This document shows, piece by piece, positions 52,469-61,810 of a stretch of 64,000 nt of DNA; the stretch's first letter is position 1, and each line of letters opens with the position of its first letter. This DNA is from Erythrobacter ani (GTDB taxonomy: Bacteria; Pseudomonadota; Alphaproteobacteria; Sphingomonadales; Sphingomonadaceae): the NCBI RefSeq assembly GCF_019204025.1, contig NZ_JAGSPB010000001.1:992001-1056000 (forward strand), written 5' to 3'. The notes beneath the pieces were generated by a model. That model did no database searches, was not told where the DNA came from, and saw nothing but the letters and a program-made list of their open reading frames with translations. The position numbers and the translations under genes were made by a program.

Positions 52469-52939
52469 CTACCGCCGCTCCTTAAAAAACCCGCGCAGCA
52501 ATTCAGCAGCTTCGGCCTCGCCCATACCCGAATAGACCTCGGGCCGGTGCAGGCATTGCTCTTGCTCGAATACCTTCGCGCCGTGTTCGACCGCGCCACC
52601 TTTCGGGTCGCTCGCTGCGTAGTAGAGGCGCGCGATGCGGGCGTGGCTGATCGCGCCCGCGCACATCGCGCATGGCTCCAGCGTGACGTACAGATCGCAT
52701 CCGCTCAGCCTGTCACGACCGAGCGTTTCCGCGGCCATGCGCAAGGCGCGTATCTCGGCATGGCCGGTTGGATCGGGGGGCGTGCGTGTGGCATTCCCCG
52801 CGACGGCAATGACCTCGCCGTCCAAAACGACGACGGCGCCGACAGGCACTTCGCCCATCGCCGCCGCATCGTGCGCCGCGTCTAGGGCGCGCATCATGGC
52901 TGGCGGGACCGGCCAGCGTGTGCCCGGCCCCGTCACCAT
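52469..52939 (-). CDS. tadA: tRNA adenosine(34) deaminase
   Basis: The 156-residue enzyme turns wobble adenosine 34 of tRNA-Arg(ACG) into inosine. The zinc site is H60/E62 (GHAEI) with C90 and C93 (LEPCAMCAG), the cytidine/deoxycytidylate deaminase fold. The first 14 residues are slightly longer than usual; M15 or M16 (MMRALD) could be the true start. It begins ten bases after the small lipoprotein gene. Confidence 0.95.
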   Translation of the reverse strand: MVTGPGTRWPVPPAMMRALDAAHDAAAMGEVPVGAVVVLDGEVIAVAGNATRTPPDPTGHAEIRALRMAAETLGRDRLSGCDLYVTLEPCAMCAGAISHARIARLYYAASDPKGGAVEHGAKVFEQEQCLHRPEVYSGMGEAEAAELLRGFFKERR

Positions 52940-52948
52940 GCGTTTTGC

Positions 52949-53182
52949 TTACTCGTCGCCGGTGACCGGCTCGCCGTCTGCATCCGGTTGATCGACATCC
53001 ACATCGACTTCCGGCATTTCAATATTGCTGTCGACATCGACATCGGCGGGCTCCACGTCAAACTCGGGCATGTTACCGCCCTCGACTTCAGGAAGCGAGC
53101 CTTCTTCGGTCTGATCGACGTCGCATGCGGCTAGGCCGAGTGATGCGGCTCCGAGGAGCGCTGCAGTGATAAACTTTTTCAT
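52949..53182 (-). CDS. Small acidic lipoprotein
   Basis: The 77-residue lipoprotein has lipobox LGLAAC (Cys20). It is followed by a repetitive tail of Asp, Glu, Val and Pro, including DVDVDQPDADGEP, without aromatic residues apart from Phe. GGAGG lies seven bases before ATG 53182; a longer frame to 53230 is rejected. Many sphingomonads have such short acidic lipoproteins, and no role is known. Confidence 0.78.
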   Translation of the reverse strand: MKKFITAALLGAASLGLAACDVDQTEEGSLPEVEGGNMPEFDVEPADVDVDSNIEMPEVDVDVDQPDADGEPVTGDE

Positions 53183-53420
53183 TGTATTCCTCCAAAACAC
53201 GGTCCGATGCATTTCTTGCCTGGCGAACACGCGCTATTCCAATGACTAACCGGAACAGATGGTTCCGAGAATTAATTCACGGGGTGCTGCCACAGCGCAT
53301 TTCACCGAGTTTGCTTGACGCGAAACCCGCCCCCGGCTATGCGCGCCGCTTTCCGGGATAACCCGAGCCTGGGCCGCCGAATCGCTGGCAGCCCCCAATT
53401 TTGAACAGACGAGAGATATC

Positions 53421-53711
53421 ATGTCGCGTATTTGCGAACTGACCGGCAAGGGTCGCCAGGTGGGCAACAATGTAAGCCACGCCAATAACAAGACGAAGCG
53501 CGTCTTTCTGCCGAATCTGCAGAATGTCACCCTGCTCAGCGAGAAGCTGGAGCGCGGTTTCAAATTCCGCGTGTCGACCCATGGCCTGCGCTCGGTCGAG
53601 CACAATGGCGGTCTCGACAACTGGCTGCTGAAAACCAAGGACGAAAAGCTTTCGTCGCGCGCGCTCAAGGTGAAGCGTGAGCTGAAGAAGGCCGCAGCGG
53701 ACGCCGCATAA
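53421..53711 (+). CDS. rpmB: 50S ribosomal protein L28
   Basis: The 96-residue ribosomal protein has the N-terminal [20 protein letters not shown] and the RFRVST-like [18 protein letters not shown], both highly conserved in L28. The C-terminal helix is the longer alphaproteobacterial form. It is a monocistronic gene ending in a strong terminator. Confidence 0.98.
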   Translation: MSRICELTGKGRQVGNNVSHANNKTKRVFLPNLQNVTLLSEKLERGFKFRVSTHGLRSVEHNGGLDNWLLKTKDEKLSSRALKVKRELKKAAADAA

Positions 53712-53738
53712 AGCGGCTCTTCTGCTCGAAAAAGTCTG

Positions 53739-53775
53739 AAGGCGCGCGGAGCAATCGCTCTGGCGCGCCTTTTTG
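53739..53775 (+). terminator. Rho-independent terminator of rpmB
   Basis: AAGGCGCGC and GCGCGCCTT form a nine-bp GC-rich stem with a 15-base loop, followed by a run of T. Confidence 0.85.
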
Positions 53776-53785
53776 CGTCTGCACG

Positions 53786-54751
53786 CTATCGCTCTGGAGC
53801 ATCGAAGATCAGTTGCGCCAGCAAAGTGCGCTGGACCACCGAAAAATTGTCGTCGGAAATCAGCCACACGGCCACGCTGCCATCATCCCGCTCGCGCACG
53901 GCCATCCCTTCATAGTTCTCCTGCGGGATCAATCCGCCAAGATCGAGCGCAATTTGCGGGGCCCACGCCTTGCTCCCCGACGGGTCCGGCGGCGGCGCGA
54001 TGGCGAGCTTGCTTTCGAATCGTGGCAATCCGCGCGACAAATTCACGCTCCTCAGCAGGAGCAATATGCGACCATCCGGCAATTGCGCCATATCAGTCGC
54101 TGCATATCCCGGCATCGGCGGACGGTATGTGACAATGCTGAATGGGTGATCCAGCACAGGGTCTCCCGCGAACATGAGCCCTGATCTGCCGCGCTCTGGC
54201 AGGAGCAGAAACCGCCCATCGCCGAGCCGGGTCATCGCTTCCGCGCCGCTGTTGCGGGACCAGTCGAGAGGCCCATCGTCGATAATACGCACACCGGTTG
54301 GTCTCCCCGCGTGGTCGAAGCGGTGCACCGAGTGCCTCTGCTCCATAGCCAGCCAGGTATCGCCGCTCTCCGCGTCAATGGTCGCAGCCTCGATATCGCG
54401 CCGGTCGTTCAGCCGGTCCGAGGCAATCGGCTGACTTGTCACCGAGAAAGGCGCTGTGGGCCGGTCGGGTTGGATAAAGGAGAATTGACCGCCGCGATCG
54501 GAAAAAGCGCGCAGCCGCCCGTCCTCCAGCGGGATCAGCGCGGAGAAACCTCCGAACAAGACACTGTCCGCGTCGTAATGCCACACGCCAGCAACGCGCC
54601 ATGGCCCTTGCACTGCAGGTGCCTCCGCCTGAATGCGCGAAAGCCCGATCGTTGCGGGAGCCAGATCAAGGTCGGGTGAGCGCAGCCACGTGCCGGGGGC
54701 GCACAGCAACGCAAGCAAGATCGCCGCCATCACGCGGCGAAAGCCCGACAT
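53786..54751 (-). CDS. Esterase-like activity of phytase family protein
   Basis: The 321-residue protein has a signal peptide (about 1-22). It carries the beta-propeller esterase-like/phytase features: FGGFSALIPLEDGRLRAFSDRGG, DIEAATIDAESGDTWLAMEQRH, GAEAMTRLGDGRFLLLPE and NYEGMAVRE. The propeller is related to phytase-like proteins, but catalytic function is unproven for this branch. It lies in the periplasm or is secreted. Its stop is convergent with the rpmB terminator, and it is followed by the peptidase gene end-to-start (1 bp). Confidence 0.87.
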   Translation of the reverse strand: MSGFRRVMAAILLALLCAPGTWLRSPDLDLAPATIGLSRIQAEAPAVQGPWRVAGVWHYDADSVLFGGFSALIPLEDGRLRAFSDRGGQFSFIQPDRPTAPFSVTSQPIASDRLNDRRDIEAATIDAESGDTWLAMEQRHSVHRFDHAGRPTGVRIIDDGPLDWSRNSGAEAMTRLGDGRFLLLPERGRSGLMFAGDPVLDHPFSIVTYRPPMPGYAATDMAQLPDGRILLLLRSVNLSRGLPRFESKLAIAPPPDPSGSKAWAPQIALDLGGLIPQENYEGMAVRERDDGSVAVWLISDDNFSVVQRTLLAQLIFDAPER

Positions 54752-54752
54752 A

Positions 54753-55619
54753 TCAGTTCATCGGGCCGGTGAAGAGCAGCGGGTCGAGCCGCGCGTCATT
54801 CCATTTGAGGCTCCAGTGGAGATGCGGCCCGGTCGCGCGTCCGGTCGCCCCGACATTGCCGATATGCTGGCCCTGGGTCACGCTCTCGCCCTCGGCCACC
54901 ACGATTTTCGAGGCATGGAGAAACGCGCTGTTCAGACCTGCGCCGTGGTCGATAATGATGAGACCGCCTTCCAGGCTGAAGCCAGTCCGTGCGAGCACCA
55001 CCACGCCGTCTGCGGGGGCGACAAAGGGCACGCCGTTGCCGGGCGCGATGTCGATACCGGAATGATAGCTGCCGGGCTCACCCTTGTAGATGCGCTGCCG
55101 GCCAAAGCGGCCCGAAATGCGGCCGGTGACCGGCCAGATGAAGTCCTGACGCCAGCCGGCCGCGCCTGTCCGTTTCGCGCGCGCGCCGACAATCGCATTC
55201 CATTCCGGTTCACGCTTCTTCCACCAGGCTTCGCTGGTGCCGCCGCCGCGTTTCGCGACATTGACCCGCTCGATCTGCCAATTGCGGGGCGTGACCGAGA
55301 CCGTTTCGCCAATCGTGCTCCCCTTGGCTGTAATCGCGGCGAGAGCCAGTTCGTTCGCGCTGTCGCGGTCGAAGGCGGCAAAAAAGGAACCGTCTTCGGC
55401 CACGTCGATCTTTTCGCCCGCAAGCGTCACTTCGATCGCGCCATCGGGCGCAATCCCGCGGATCCAGCCGCCCTGCGTCAATTCACCGGAATATCTGAAG
55501 TTGGACGCGGCGACCGATCCTGTTTCGGGCACCGCCGCAGCATCCGGATTGGCGTGGGCAACGCTCATCAATCCGGCAAGGGCCAGTGCTGCCGCCCAAG
55601 ATGTCCAACGCGCCCGCAT
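54753..55619 (-). CDS. M23-family (LytM) peptidoglycan peptidase
   Basis: The 288-residue exported protein has a signal peptide (about 1-23) and a C-terminal LytM domain. Zinc ligands appear in HSGIDIAPGNG and in the final HLHWSLKWNDARLDP, with HxH. It cuts or regulates peptide cross-bridges. The start at 55619 follows DUF2093; the longer frame to 55697 covers that gene and is not used. It is in a minus-strand row with xseA and DUF2093. Confidence 0.9.
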   Translation of the reverse strand: MRARWTSWAAALALAGLMSVAHANPDAAAVPETGSVAASNFRYSGELTQGGWIRGIAPDGAIEVTLAGEKIDVAEDGSFFAAFDRDSANELALAAITAKGSTIGETVSVTPRNWQIERVNVAKRGGGTSEAWWKKREPEWNAIVGARAKRTGAAGWRQDFIWPVTGRISGRFGRQRIYKGEPGSYHSGIDIAPGNGVPFVAPADGVVVLARTGFSLEGGLIIIDHGAGLNSAFLHASKIVVAEGESVTQGQHIGNVGATGRATGPHLHWSLKWNDARLDPLLFTGPMN

Positions 55620-55624
55620 ATCGC

Positions 55625-55828
55625 CTAGCCTTCGCCCAGCAGGCGCCGCGTCGCGATCTCGGGGGTGGCATAGGCCTCCTGATGCTCGGCGCTCCAATAC
55701 CGCAGGTCTTCGAGCGGGATGACTTCCCCGCTGACCGCGCAGAACACATGCTGGCCGGGGCGCAGCACACGAAAGCTGCCGGAGGCGTAATAGAGCTTTG
55801 CGGCTTTGTCGCCGGAGGACATCAACAT
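55625..55828 (-). CDS. DUF2093 domain protein
   Basis: The 67-residue protein contains the compact DUF2093 motif YYASGSFRVLRPGQHVFCAVSGEVIPLEDLRYWS and HQEAYATPE. The family is restricted to alphaproteobacteria and usually flanks xseA, as here. Its function is not known. Starts at 55828 and 55822 (two residues shorter) are both possible. Confidence 0.93.
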   Translation of the reverse strand: MLMSSGDKAAKLYYASGSFRVLRPGQHVFCAVSGEVIPLEDLRYWSAEHQEAYATPEIATRRLLGEG

Positions 55829-55852
55829 GGGCGTCTCACTAACATCGGGGTT

Positions 55853-57331
55853 TCAGTCAAACAAATCGTCTTGGCGCGCAGGCGTTCCGGCTGTTGGCGC
55901 AGATCGGGCGCGCGGCTTCTGCTGCTTTTTCGGCGCGGGATCTCCGCCAGCAGGAATCACATCTAGAACATCGTCCTTGAATTGCAGCTTAAGCGCACTC
56001 TCGCGCTCTGCCTGGGCCTTGCTCGTCAGCGCCTTGCCCGCCGCATCGGTGACGATGGCATAGCCGCGCTCGAGCGGCTTCCTGGGATGCAATTGCTCCG
56101 CGAGACGGGCGAGCGCGGCGAGCTTTTCGCGCTTGGTTGCCAGCGGGCGCTCGACCAAGGCCGGGACGAGCCGGGTTTGTTCGAGCCGCCGCTGCGCCTC
56201 GGAATGCGCGCGGGTGAGCGCATTTGGCGAAAGGCGGGACGCTGTACCGGCAAGCCGTTCTCGGCCTTGCGCGGCGCGGTCCATGAGCCCGCGGCGCAGG
56301 CGATCGGAAAGCTCATCAAGGCGCTGGGCCTGCGGTTGCAGCAGGTTTTCGGCGCGCGGCAGGTGGCGTACGCGCGCCTCGAGCCGCTCCCGGCCCAATT
56401 CTACCGGGCGATACACTGCGCGCCGCTGACGGCCCGCGAAATCGGCCAGGGTGGCGTCCAGATCGATCCGCACCGGCACCGCCATTTCGGCTGCCGCGGT
56501 GGGGGTTGGGGCACGCCGGTCCGCAGCGTAATCGGCCAGCGTCGTGTCGGTCTCGTGCCCCACTGCCGAAATAACCGGTATGGTGCATTCGGCGATTGCG
56601 CGAACCACCACCTCTTCGTTGAAGCTCCACAAATCCTCGATCGATCCGCCGCCGCGCGCGACGATCACGACATCCGGCCGCGCTACCGGACCGCCCGGAG
56701 AAAGCTCTGAAAACCCTCGGATCGCGCCAGCCACCTGCTCCGCCGTGCCCTGTCCCTGGACCAGCACCGGCCACACGACGACATGGCTTGGAAACCGGTC
56801 GGCCAGCCGGTGGAGGATATCGCGAATAACCGATCCGGTTGGTGACGTCACGACACCGATCGTGCGCGGCAGAAACGGCAAGGCACGCTTGCGCTCGCGC
56901 GCAAACAGCCCCTCCGCCTCCAGCCGGGCGCGCGTTTTCTCCAGCAAGGCCAGTAGGGCACCCTCGCCCGCCAATTCCAGGCTTTCGATCACGACCTGGT
57001 ATTTCGAACGCCCGGCATAGGTCGTCAGCTTGCCCGTCGCGATCACTTCCAGCCCGTCTTCGGGCGTGAAGGCGAGGCGGTTGGTGCTGCCGCGCCACAT
57101 GACCCCGTCAAGCACGGCATTCTCGTCCTTGAGCGCGCAATACAGATGGCCCGACGCGGCGCGCTTCACCCCCGACAGCTCGCCGCGGAGGCGGACATGG
57201 CCAAACCGCTCCTCGACCATCCGCTTCAGCGAGGAGGAAATCTCGGTGATCGACAATGGCTGGGCGTTGTCGCCTTGAGCCACGCGCGCTACCAGCCCGT
57301 CATTGTTGGAATTGGAGGGGGCGCGAGCCAT
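55853..57331 (-). CDS. xseA: Exodeoxyribonuclease VII large subunit
   Basis: The 492-residue subunit has an N-terminal OB fold (about 25-125; [27 protein letters not shown]) and the catalytic core ([73 protein letters not shown]). A long helical C-terminal region follows. It degrades single-stranded DNA from both ends with XseB. The ATG at 57331 is used; AAGGAT precedes it. Its start codon overlaps the purD start on the other strand. Confidence 0.95.
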   Translation of the reverse strand: MARAPSNSNNDGLVARVAQGDNAQPLSITEISSSLKRMVEERFGHVRLRGELSGVKRAASGHLYCALKDENAVLDGVMWRGSTNRLAFTPEDGLEVIATGKLTTYAGRSKYQVVIESLELAGEGALLALLEKTRARLEAEGLFARERKRALPFLPRTIGVVTSPTGSVIRDILHRLADRFPSHVVVWPVLVQGQGTAEQVAGAIRGFSELSPGGPVARPDVVIVARGGGSIEDLWSFNEEVVVRAIAECTIPVISAVGHETDTTLADYAADRRAPTPTAAAEMAVPVRIDLDATLADFAGRQRRAVYRPVELGRERLEARVRHLPRAENLLQPQAQRLDELSDRLRRGLMDRAAQGRERLAGTASRLSPNALTRAHSEAQRRLEQTRLVPALVERPLATKREKLAALARLAEQLHPRKPLERGYAIVTDAAGKALTSKAQAERESALKLQFKDDVLDVIPAGGDPAPKKQQKPRARSAPTAGTPARQDDLFD

Positions 57332-58601
57332 GAATATCCTTCTGCTGGGGTCGGGTGGACGCGAACATGCTTTAGCATGGAAACTGGCGCAATCCCCAAG
57401 CTGCAAACGCCTGATCGCTGCCCCCGGAAATCCGGGCATCACCCAATGTGCGGAAACCGCGGGCCTCGACACCACCGATCACGATGCCTGCATCCGCTTT
57501 TGCCGGGCGCAGACGATCGATCTTGTCGTGATCGGGCCCGAAGCGCCGCTGGTGGACGGCCTGGGCGACAGTCTGCGCGGAGCGGGAATAGGGGTCTTCG
57601 GACCGTCGAAAGCCGCCGCGCAGCTCGAAGGCAGCAAGGGCTTTACCAAGGATTTGTGCGCGCGGGCCGGCATCCCGACCGGGGCCTATGTTCGAACCCG
57701 CTCGCTGGATGAGGCGCGCGCTACACTGACCCGCTTTGATGCGCCCTATGTGCTCAAGGCGGATGGCCTCGCCGCGGGCAAGGGCGTGGTGATCGCCGAC
57801 ACGATTGAAAGCGCAGAGATCGCTCTCGCCGACATGTTCTCCGGACAGTTCGGCGATGCCGGGGCCGAGGTAGTGATCGAGCAATTTCTCGAAGGGGAGG
57901 AGGCAAGCTTTTTCGCGCTGACCGACGGCGAGGCTATCCTGCCGTTCGGCACGGCGCAGGACCACAAGCGGGTCGGCGAAGGCGATGTGGGTCCGAACAC
58001 CGGAGGGATGGGCGCGTATTCTCCTGCGCCGGTGCTCACGCCCGAGCTGCAGCAACGCGCGATGGATGAGATCATCCGCCCAACGGTCGAGACAATGCGG
58101 GCCGAGGGCATGCCCTATTCCGGCGTCCTTTATGCGGGCCTGATGCTGACGCAAGACGGCCCGCAGCTGATCGAATACAATTGCCGCTTCGGAGATCCCG
58201 AATGCCAGGTGCTGATGCTGCGGCTGGAAAGCGACCTCGCCGAATTGATGATGGCCTGCGCAAAGGGGCAGTTGGCGGGCCAGTCAGCTGAATTTTCCGA
58301 TGAGACCGCGCTCACCGTAGTGATGGCGGCAGAAGGCTATCCGGGCACGCCCAGCAAAGGCGGAGTGATCGACCTTGGCGATGCGGAAAAACGCGGCGCG
58401 AAGGTTTTTCATGCGGGCACTGCACATCAAGGCAGCGATCTTGTTGCTTGTGGCGGTCGTGTTCTGAGCGTGACCGCCACAGGAGCGAACGTCACCGCAG
58501 CGCAGCGCGCCGCCTATGAGGCCGTCGATGCGGTGAGCTTCGAAAGCGGGTTCTGCCGCCGCGACATAGGCTGGCGCGAAGTGGGACGGGAAAGCCGCTA
58601 G
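57330..58601 (+). CDS. purD: Phosphoribosylamine-glycine ligase
   Basis: The 423-residue enzyme joins glycine to phosphoribosylamine in purine synthesis. It has the N-terminal [19 protein letters not shown], the ATP-grasp [30 protein letters not shown] and [21 protein letters not shown], and the C-terminal domain [11 protein letters not shown]. Length is normal. GGAGGGGG lies eight bases before the ATG at 57330. The ATG shares the four bases CATG with the xseA start codon on the opposite strand. Confidence 0.97.
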   Translation: MNILLLGSGGREHALAWKLAQSPSCKRLIAAPGNPGITQCAETAGLDTTDHDACIRFCRAQTIDLVVIGPEAPLVDGLGDSLRGAGIGVFGPSKAAAQLEGSKGFTKDLCARAGIPTGAYVRTRSLDEARATLTRFDAPYVLKADGLAAGKGVVIADTIESAEIALADMFSGQFGDAGAEVVIEQFLEGEEASFFALTDGEAILPFGTAQDHKRVGEGDVGPNTGGMGAYSPAPVLTPELQQRAMDEIIRPTVETMRAEGMPYSGVLYAGLMLTQDGPQLIEYNCRFGDPECQVLMLRLESDLAELMMACAKGQLAGQSAEFSDETALTVVMAAEGYPGTPSKGGVIDLGDAEKRGAKVFHAGTAHQGSDLVACGGRVLSVTATGANVTAAQRAAYEAVDAVSFESGFCRRDIGWREVGRESR

Positions 58602-59545
58602 GCTGGCGCTGACGGTGGATGCTGGCGTAACAAGCCGTCGGGATCCGCGCCAAGATGCTGTTTTATCTCAGCAATCAGCCACTGACGGAAAGCCCGGACC
58701 TTTGGCGAGTGCTGCCGCACCCCGGGATAGACCAAGCGAAAGACGCCCCCCGGCCTGGCAATCGCCGTGCCGATTCGCTGGAGTCTGCCTGCCGCGGCTT
58801 CCGAGGCAAAGAGCGCAGGGGCCAGGATGGCAATGCCATTGCCGCTCATCGCAGCCGCCGCATCAAGTATCTGTGAATCGAATTCCAGTCCGCGCGTCTG
58901 AATGGCGCCGCCAGCACCCCTCACTGTACAATGCGCTTCATCCCACAGCTGCCACCATGCAGTGCCCGTGGATATGCGGTGCTCATCCGGTATAGCAGCA
59001 TTCGCTCTCTGCAATTCGGGGTGACGCGCGACGAATTGCGGACTGGCAAATGGCGCAATTCCAAGATCCATGAGGAAATGCGATTCAAGTTCGGGCGTCG
59101 CTTCGCGCGACAGCCTGATGGCCAGATCCGCTTCGCCCGCATCGAGGTCGACATAGCGATTGCTGACTCCGATCCGCACGGCGATCCCCGGATTGGCGAG
59201 TTGAAAGGCACCCAGCCTGGGGGCGAGGAAGTTTGTCGCGAAGGTCTGGAAACAGGCGATCGAAAGCACAGAATCTTCATTTTCGCCAAGCAAGGCGAAG
59301 GCGCTTTCCATCGCGGCGAATGCCTGGGCAATCCGCGGAGCCAGGGCCTCACCAGCGAGTGTAAGCTCCATCGAGCGACCTTGCCGCACGAACAAAAGCG
59401 TTCCGACGCGCTGTTCGAGATTCTTGATCTGATAGCTGACGCCTGCCTGAGTGAGGCCAAGCTCCTCTCCGGCGCGCGTGTAATTCTTGTGCCGAGCCGC
59501 CGCCTCGAAGGCGCGAATGGCGGTAAGGGGAGGCAGCGTTCGCAT
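58598..59545 (-). CDS. LysR-family transcriptional regulator (GcvA-like)
   Basis: The 315-residue regulator has an N-terminal winged [41 protein letters not shown] (about 9-47). A periplasmic-binding-type effector domain follows (about 90-295), with DLAIRLS and GNGIAILAP. The ending resembles GcvA or AmpR-like regulators. It is convergent with purD (four-base overlap) and divergent from the UrcA gene, so it may regulate either; the target is unknown. Confidence 0.88.
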   Translation of the reverse strand: MRTLPPLTAIRAFEAAARHKNYTRAGEELGLTQAGVSYQIKNLEQRVGTLLFVRQGRSMELTLAGEALAPRIAQAFAAMESAFALLGENEDSVLSIACFQTFATNFLAPRLGAFQLANPGIAVRIGVSNRYVDLDAGEADLAIRLSREATPELESHFLMDLGIAPFASPQFVARHPELQRANAAIPDEHRISTGTAWWQLWDEAHCTVRGAGGAIQTRGLEFDSQILDAAAAMSGNGIAILAPALFASEAAAGRLQRIGTAIARPGGVFRLVYPGVRQHSPKVRAFRQWLIAEIKQHLGADPDGLLRQHPPSAPA

Positions 59546-59646
59546 ATCCAGACTATAAGCTGAACTTATATATCAAACCAGCTTTTAATTGGCCTTTCCG
59601 AAGTGCCCGCGCCAATTTGTGCGGGTCACTAACAAGGGAGACCGAC

Positions 59647-59973
59647 ATGAAGACCGTAGCACTGGCCATCGCACTCACTCTGGGCGCTGTAGGATATCCC
59701 GCAGCAGCCGATCCAGGCTTGAACACCGTTGCGATCGATTACCAGGACCTCAATCTGACCGAGAATGCAGGACGAGCGACGCTCGATGAGCGGATCAAGA
59801 AAGCCGTCAGGCAGGTGTGCAGCACCGGCTGGACACGCTCGATACGCGCAGGGACCGTGGCGCGTAAATGCATCAGGGAAACCATGAAAGCCGTTGCGCC
59901 CGTACGCGACGAAGTCATTGCCCAAGCTAGGGCAGAAGCCGTCAGCGCAGGACTTGCACATAAGTCAAGCTGA
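59647..59973 (+). CDS. UrcA family protein
   Basis: The 108-residue exported protein has a signal peptide (about 1-21) and the UrcA pattern: VAIDYQDLNLTENAGRATLDERIKKAVRQVCS near the middle, with a Cys pair (C58 and C75 region). The family is common in sphingomonads and xanthomonads; the role is unclear. AAGGGAG lies seven bases before ATG 59647. A strong hairpin (59981-60011) follows. Confidence 0.9.
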   Translation: MKTVALAIALTLGAVGYPAAADPGLNTVAIDYQDLNLTENAGRATLDERIKKAVRQVCSTGWTRSIRAGTVARKCIRETMKAVAPVRDEVIAQARAEAVSAGLAHKSS

Positions 59974-59980
59974 TGCGTGA

Positions 59981-60011
59981 GCCCCGCCCGCATCCACCCT
60001 CCGGGCGGGGC
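59981..60011 (+). terminator. Strong hairpin after the UrcA gene
   Basis: GCCCCGCCCG and CGGGCGGGGC form a ten-bp stem with an 11-base loop. There is no long T-run, so it may be an intrinsic terminator of weak type or an mRNA stabiliser. Confidence 0.5.
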
Positions 60012-60084
60012 CTCCATTCCTACCAGATGATCGAATTTGACTTCGATCAATGAATGAGTGCGCTAACCGTGCTTTCGTGCGTCC

Positions 60085-60453
60085 ATGACCAAAGCCCCCA
60101 TCTATCCGCTCGCCGTGCCGCTGACACTTCTCGCGGTGCTTCTTTCTGCCTGCCAGACGGCGGCCCCTGCCGGCGTCGCTTCGACCGATCCCGGTCCGCC
60201 TGCCTTTGTCGAGGCGGCCTGCGGTGGTTGCCACGCCGTCGAGCCCCCGTTTTTGTCGCCCAATCCCGCTTCTCCCACTTTCGAAGCGATCGCCAACAAT
60301 CCGGGTGTCACCGACGAAACGCTCGCAAGCTGGCTCGCCAATGCGCACAATTACCCGGAGGTGATGGATTTCGACCTCGAGCCTGAACAGATCGAGCAAG
60401 TCGCGGAGTATCTGGTGACGCTGCGCCGGGATGATTACGTGCCCGCGCAGTGA
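60085..60453 (+). CDS. Cytochrome c-type lipoprotein
   Basis: The 122-residue protein has a lipoprotein signal (LLSAC, Cys23) and a haem-binding motif CGGCH near residues 46-50. A possible distal Met lies in YPEVMDFDL (about residue 94), giving a small mono-haem cytochrome c tethered to a membrane. It should carry electrons in the periplasm. There is no partner oxidase nearby in the window. Confidence 0.88.
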   Translation: MTKAPIYPLAVPLTLLAVLLSACQTAAPAGVASTDPGPPAFVEAACGGCHAVEPPFLSPNPASPTFEAIANNPGVTDETLASWLANAHNYPEVMDFDLEPEQIEQVAEYLVTLRRDDYVPAQ

Positions 60454-60546
60454 ATTCAGCCCCAGAGATTTTCCTACAGGAGCCGTTCGCGGTACAGGGC
60501 GCGCGGCTCTTTCAAATCGTCGGCAATCCCTCAGGCAGCGCCTTCG

Positions 60547-60654
60547 TGTAGGACATATGTCATCCCTATCCAACATCGCCATGCTGCTGAAATTCCAAGG
60601 AAAGCTTGTAAGAACATGGGTGACACATCGCCCGATGTGTCATGCGTATCCTAC
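60547..60654. other. Structured intergenic element with nested inverted repeats
   Basis: GTAGGA (60548-60553) pairs with TCCTAC (60649-60654). Inside lie the palindrome GACATATGTC (60553-60562) and a perfect hairpin TGACACATCG-CC-CGATGTGTCA (60621-60642). The 236-bp region between the cytochrome and adenosine kinase genes holds no gene I can support; it may be a regulatory RNA, terminator complex or a decayed small mobile element. Confidence 0.4.
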
Positions 60655-60687
60655 AGCTTTCTGCGCTACGACTGAGTTTCTCGGACG

Positions 60688-61680
60688 CTAGAGCTTATCA
60701 GCCATCAGTGCTTTCATATCGACTTCGGGCCGCGGGCCGTAATGCGAGATGACTTCGGCAGCGGCAATCGCGCCGCGTTTCAGGCAGCGCTCCAAAGGTT
60801 CGCCCTTGGCGAAACCGGAGAGGAAGCCAGCCGCGAACTGGTCGCCTGCACCCGTCGTGTCGATGACCTTGTCGATCGGTTCGGCCAGAACTTCGGCGCG
60901 CTCGCCATTGGCGATGGCGACGGCGCCTTTTTCGCTGCGGGTCGCAACCAGGACAGGCACTTTGCCCGCGACAGCAGCAAGGCCAGCTTCGAAATCGTCC
61001 TCACCCGTCAAGGTCGCAAGTTCGCTTTCGTTGACGAACAGGATATCGATGACACCGTCTTCGATCATTGAACGGAAATCGTCGCCGTGGCGGTCGATGA
61101 CGAAGCTTTCGCTCGCGGTAAAGGCGATCTTGCGGCCCGCTTTGCGCGCGACCTCGATCGCGCGGCGCATGGCGCGGCGCGGCTCTTCCGGATCCCACAG
61201 ATACCCTTCGAGATAGAGGATTCCGCCGCTTGCGATCAGCTCCTCATCGAGCGCGGCAGCAGGCAGGAACTGGCCGGCACCGAGAAACGTATTCATCGTC
61301 CGCTCGCCATCGGGCGTTACGAAGATCAGCACGCGGCCGGTGGCCGGTTCGCTCTCGCGAGCAGGGGTATCGAAATCGATGCCCGTCGCGCGCATATCGT
61401 GCCGGAACACCTTGCCAAGCTGGTCGTCGGCAACCTGCCCGATGAACGCGCATTGCAGGCCAAGGGTCGAAAGGCCTGCGAGCGTGTTGGCAGCCGAACC
61501 GCCCGACAATTCGCGCGCCGGTGGCATCGCGGAATAGAGTTCATCGGCGCGCGCTTCATCCACCAGCGTCATCCCGCCGCGATTGAGATCAAGCTCCTCG
61601 ATCAGCTCCTCTTCGCAAGAGGCAATCACGTCGACCACGGCATTGCCAATGGCGATCACGTCATAACGCGGTTCAGTCAC
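60688..61680 (-). CDS. Adenosine kinase (PfkB family)
   Basis: The 330-residue kinase has the N-terminal DVIAIGNAVVDVIA, the nucleoside-binding GGSAANTLAGLSTLG, and the catalytic DTTGAGDQFAAGF (Asp base). It resembles bacterial adenosine kinases more than ribokinases. It phosphorylates adenosine to AMP in purine salvage. The C-terminus continues to ...DMKALMADKL. Another PfkB-family kinase lies at 4467; the two are only distantly related. Confidence 0.92.
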   Translation of the reverse strand: MTEPRYDVIAIGNAVVDVIASCEEELIEELDLNRGGMTLVDEARADELYSAMPPARELSGGSAANTLAGLSTLGLQCAFIGQVADDQLGKVFRHDMRATGIDFDTPARESEPATGRVLIFVTPDGERTMNTFLGAGQFLPAAALDEELIASGGILYLEGYLWDPEEPRRAMRRAIEVARKAGRKIAFTASESFVIDRHGDDFRSMIEDGVIDILFVNESELATLTGEDDFEAGLAAVAGKVPVLVATRSEKGAVAIANGERAEVLAEPIDKVIDTTGAGDQFAAGFLSGFAKGEPLERCLKRGAIAAAEVISHYGPRPEVDMKALMADKL

Positions 61681-61810
61681 TCTAATTCATCCTGTCTTGA
61701 AATATATCCGTTCGCCGCATCGCCTAGCGCCCTCTGCGCTGTTGGCCAAGGGCGGAGGGGCGGAGTTTCGCGTTTGACTTCATCGGGCTGCCGCAGCATC
61801 CCTCATCCTT

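Noticed and set aside
56316..57098. A 260-codon minus-strand frame in another phase of xseA
   Set aside because: xseA has all family motifs in its own frame over the same bases.
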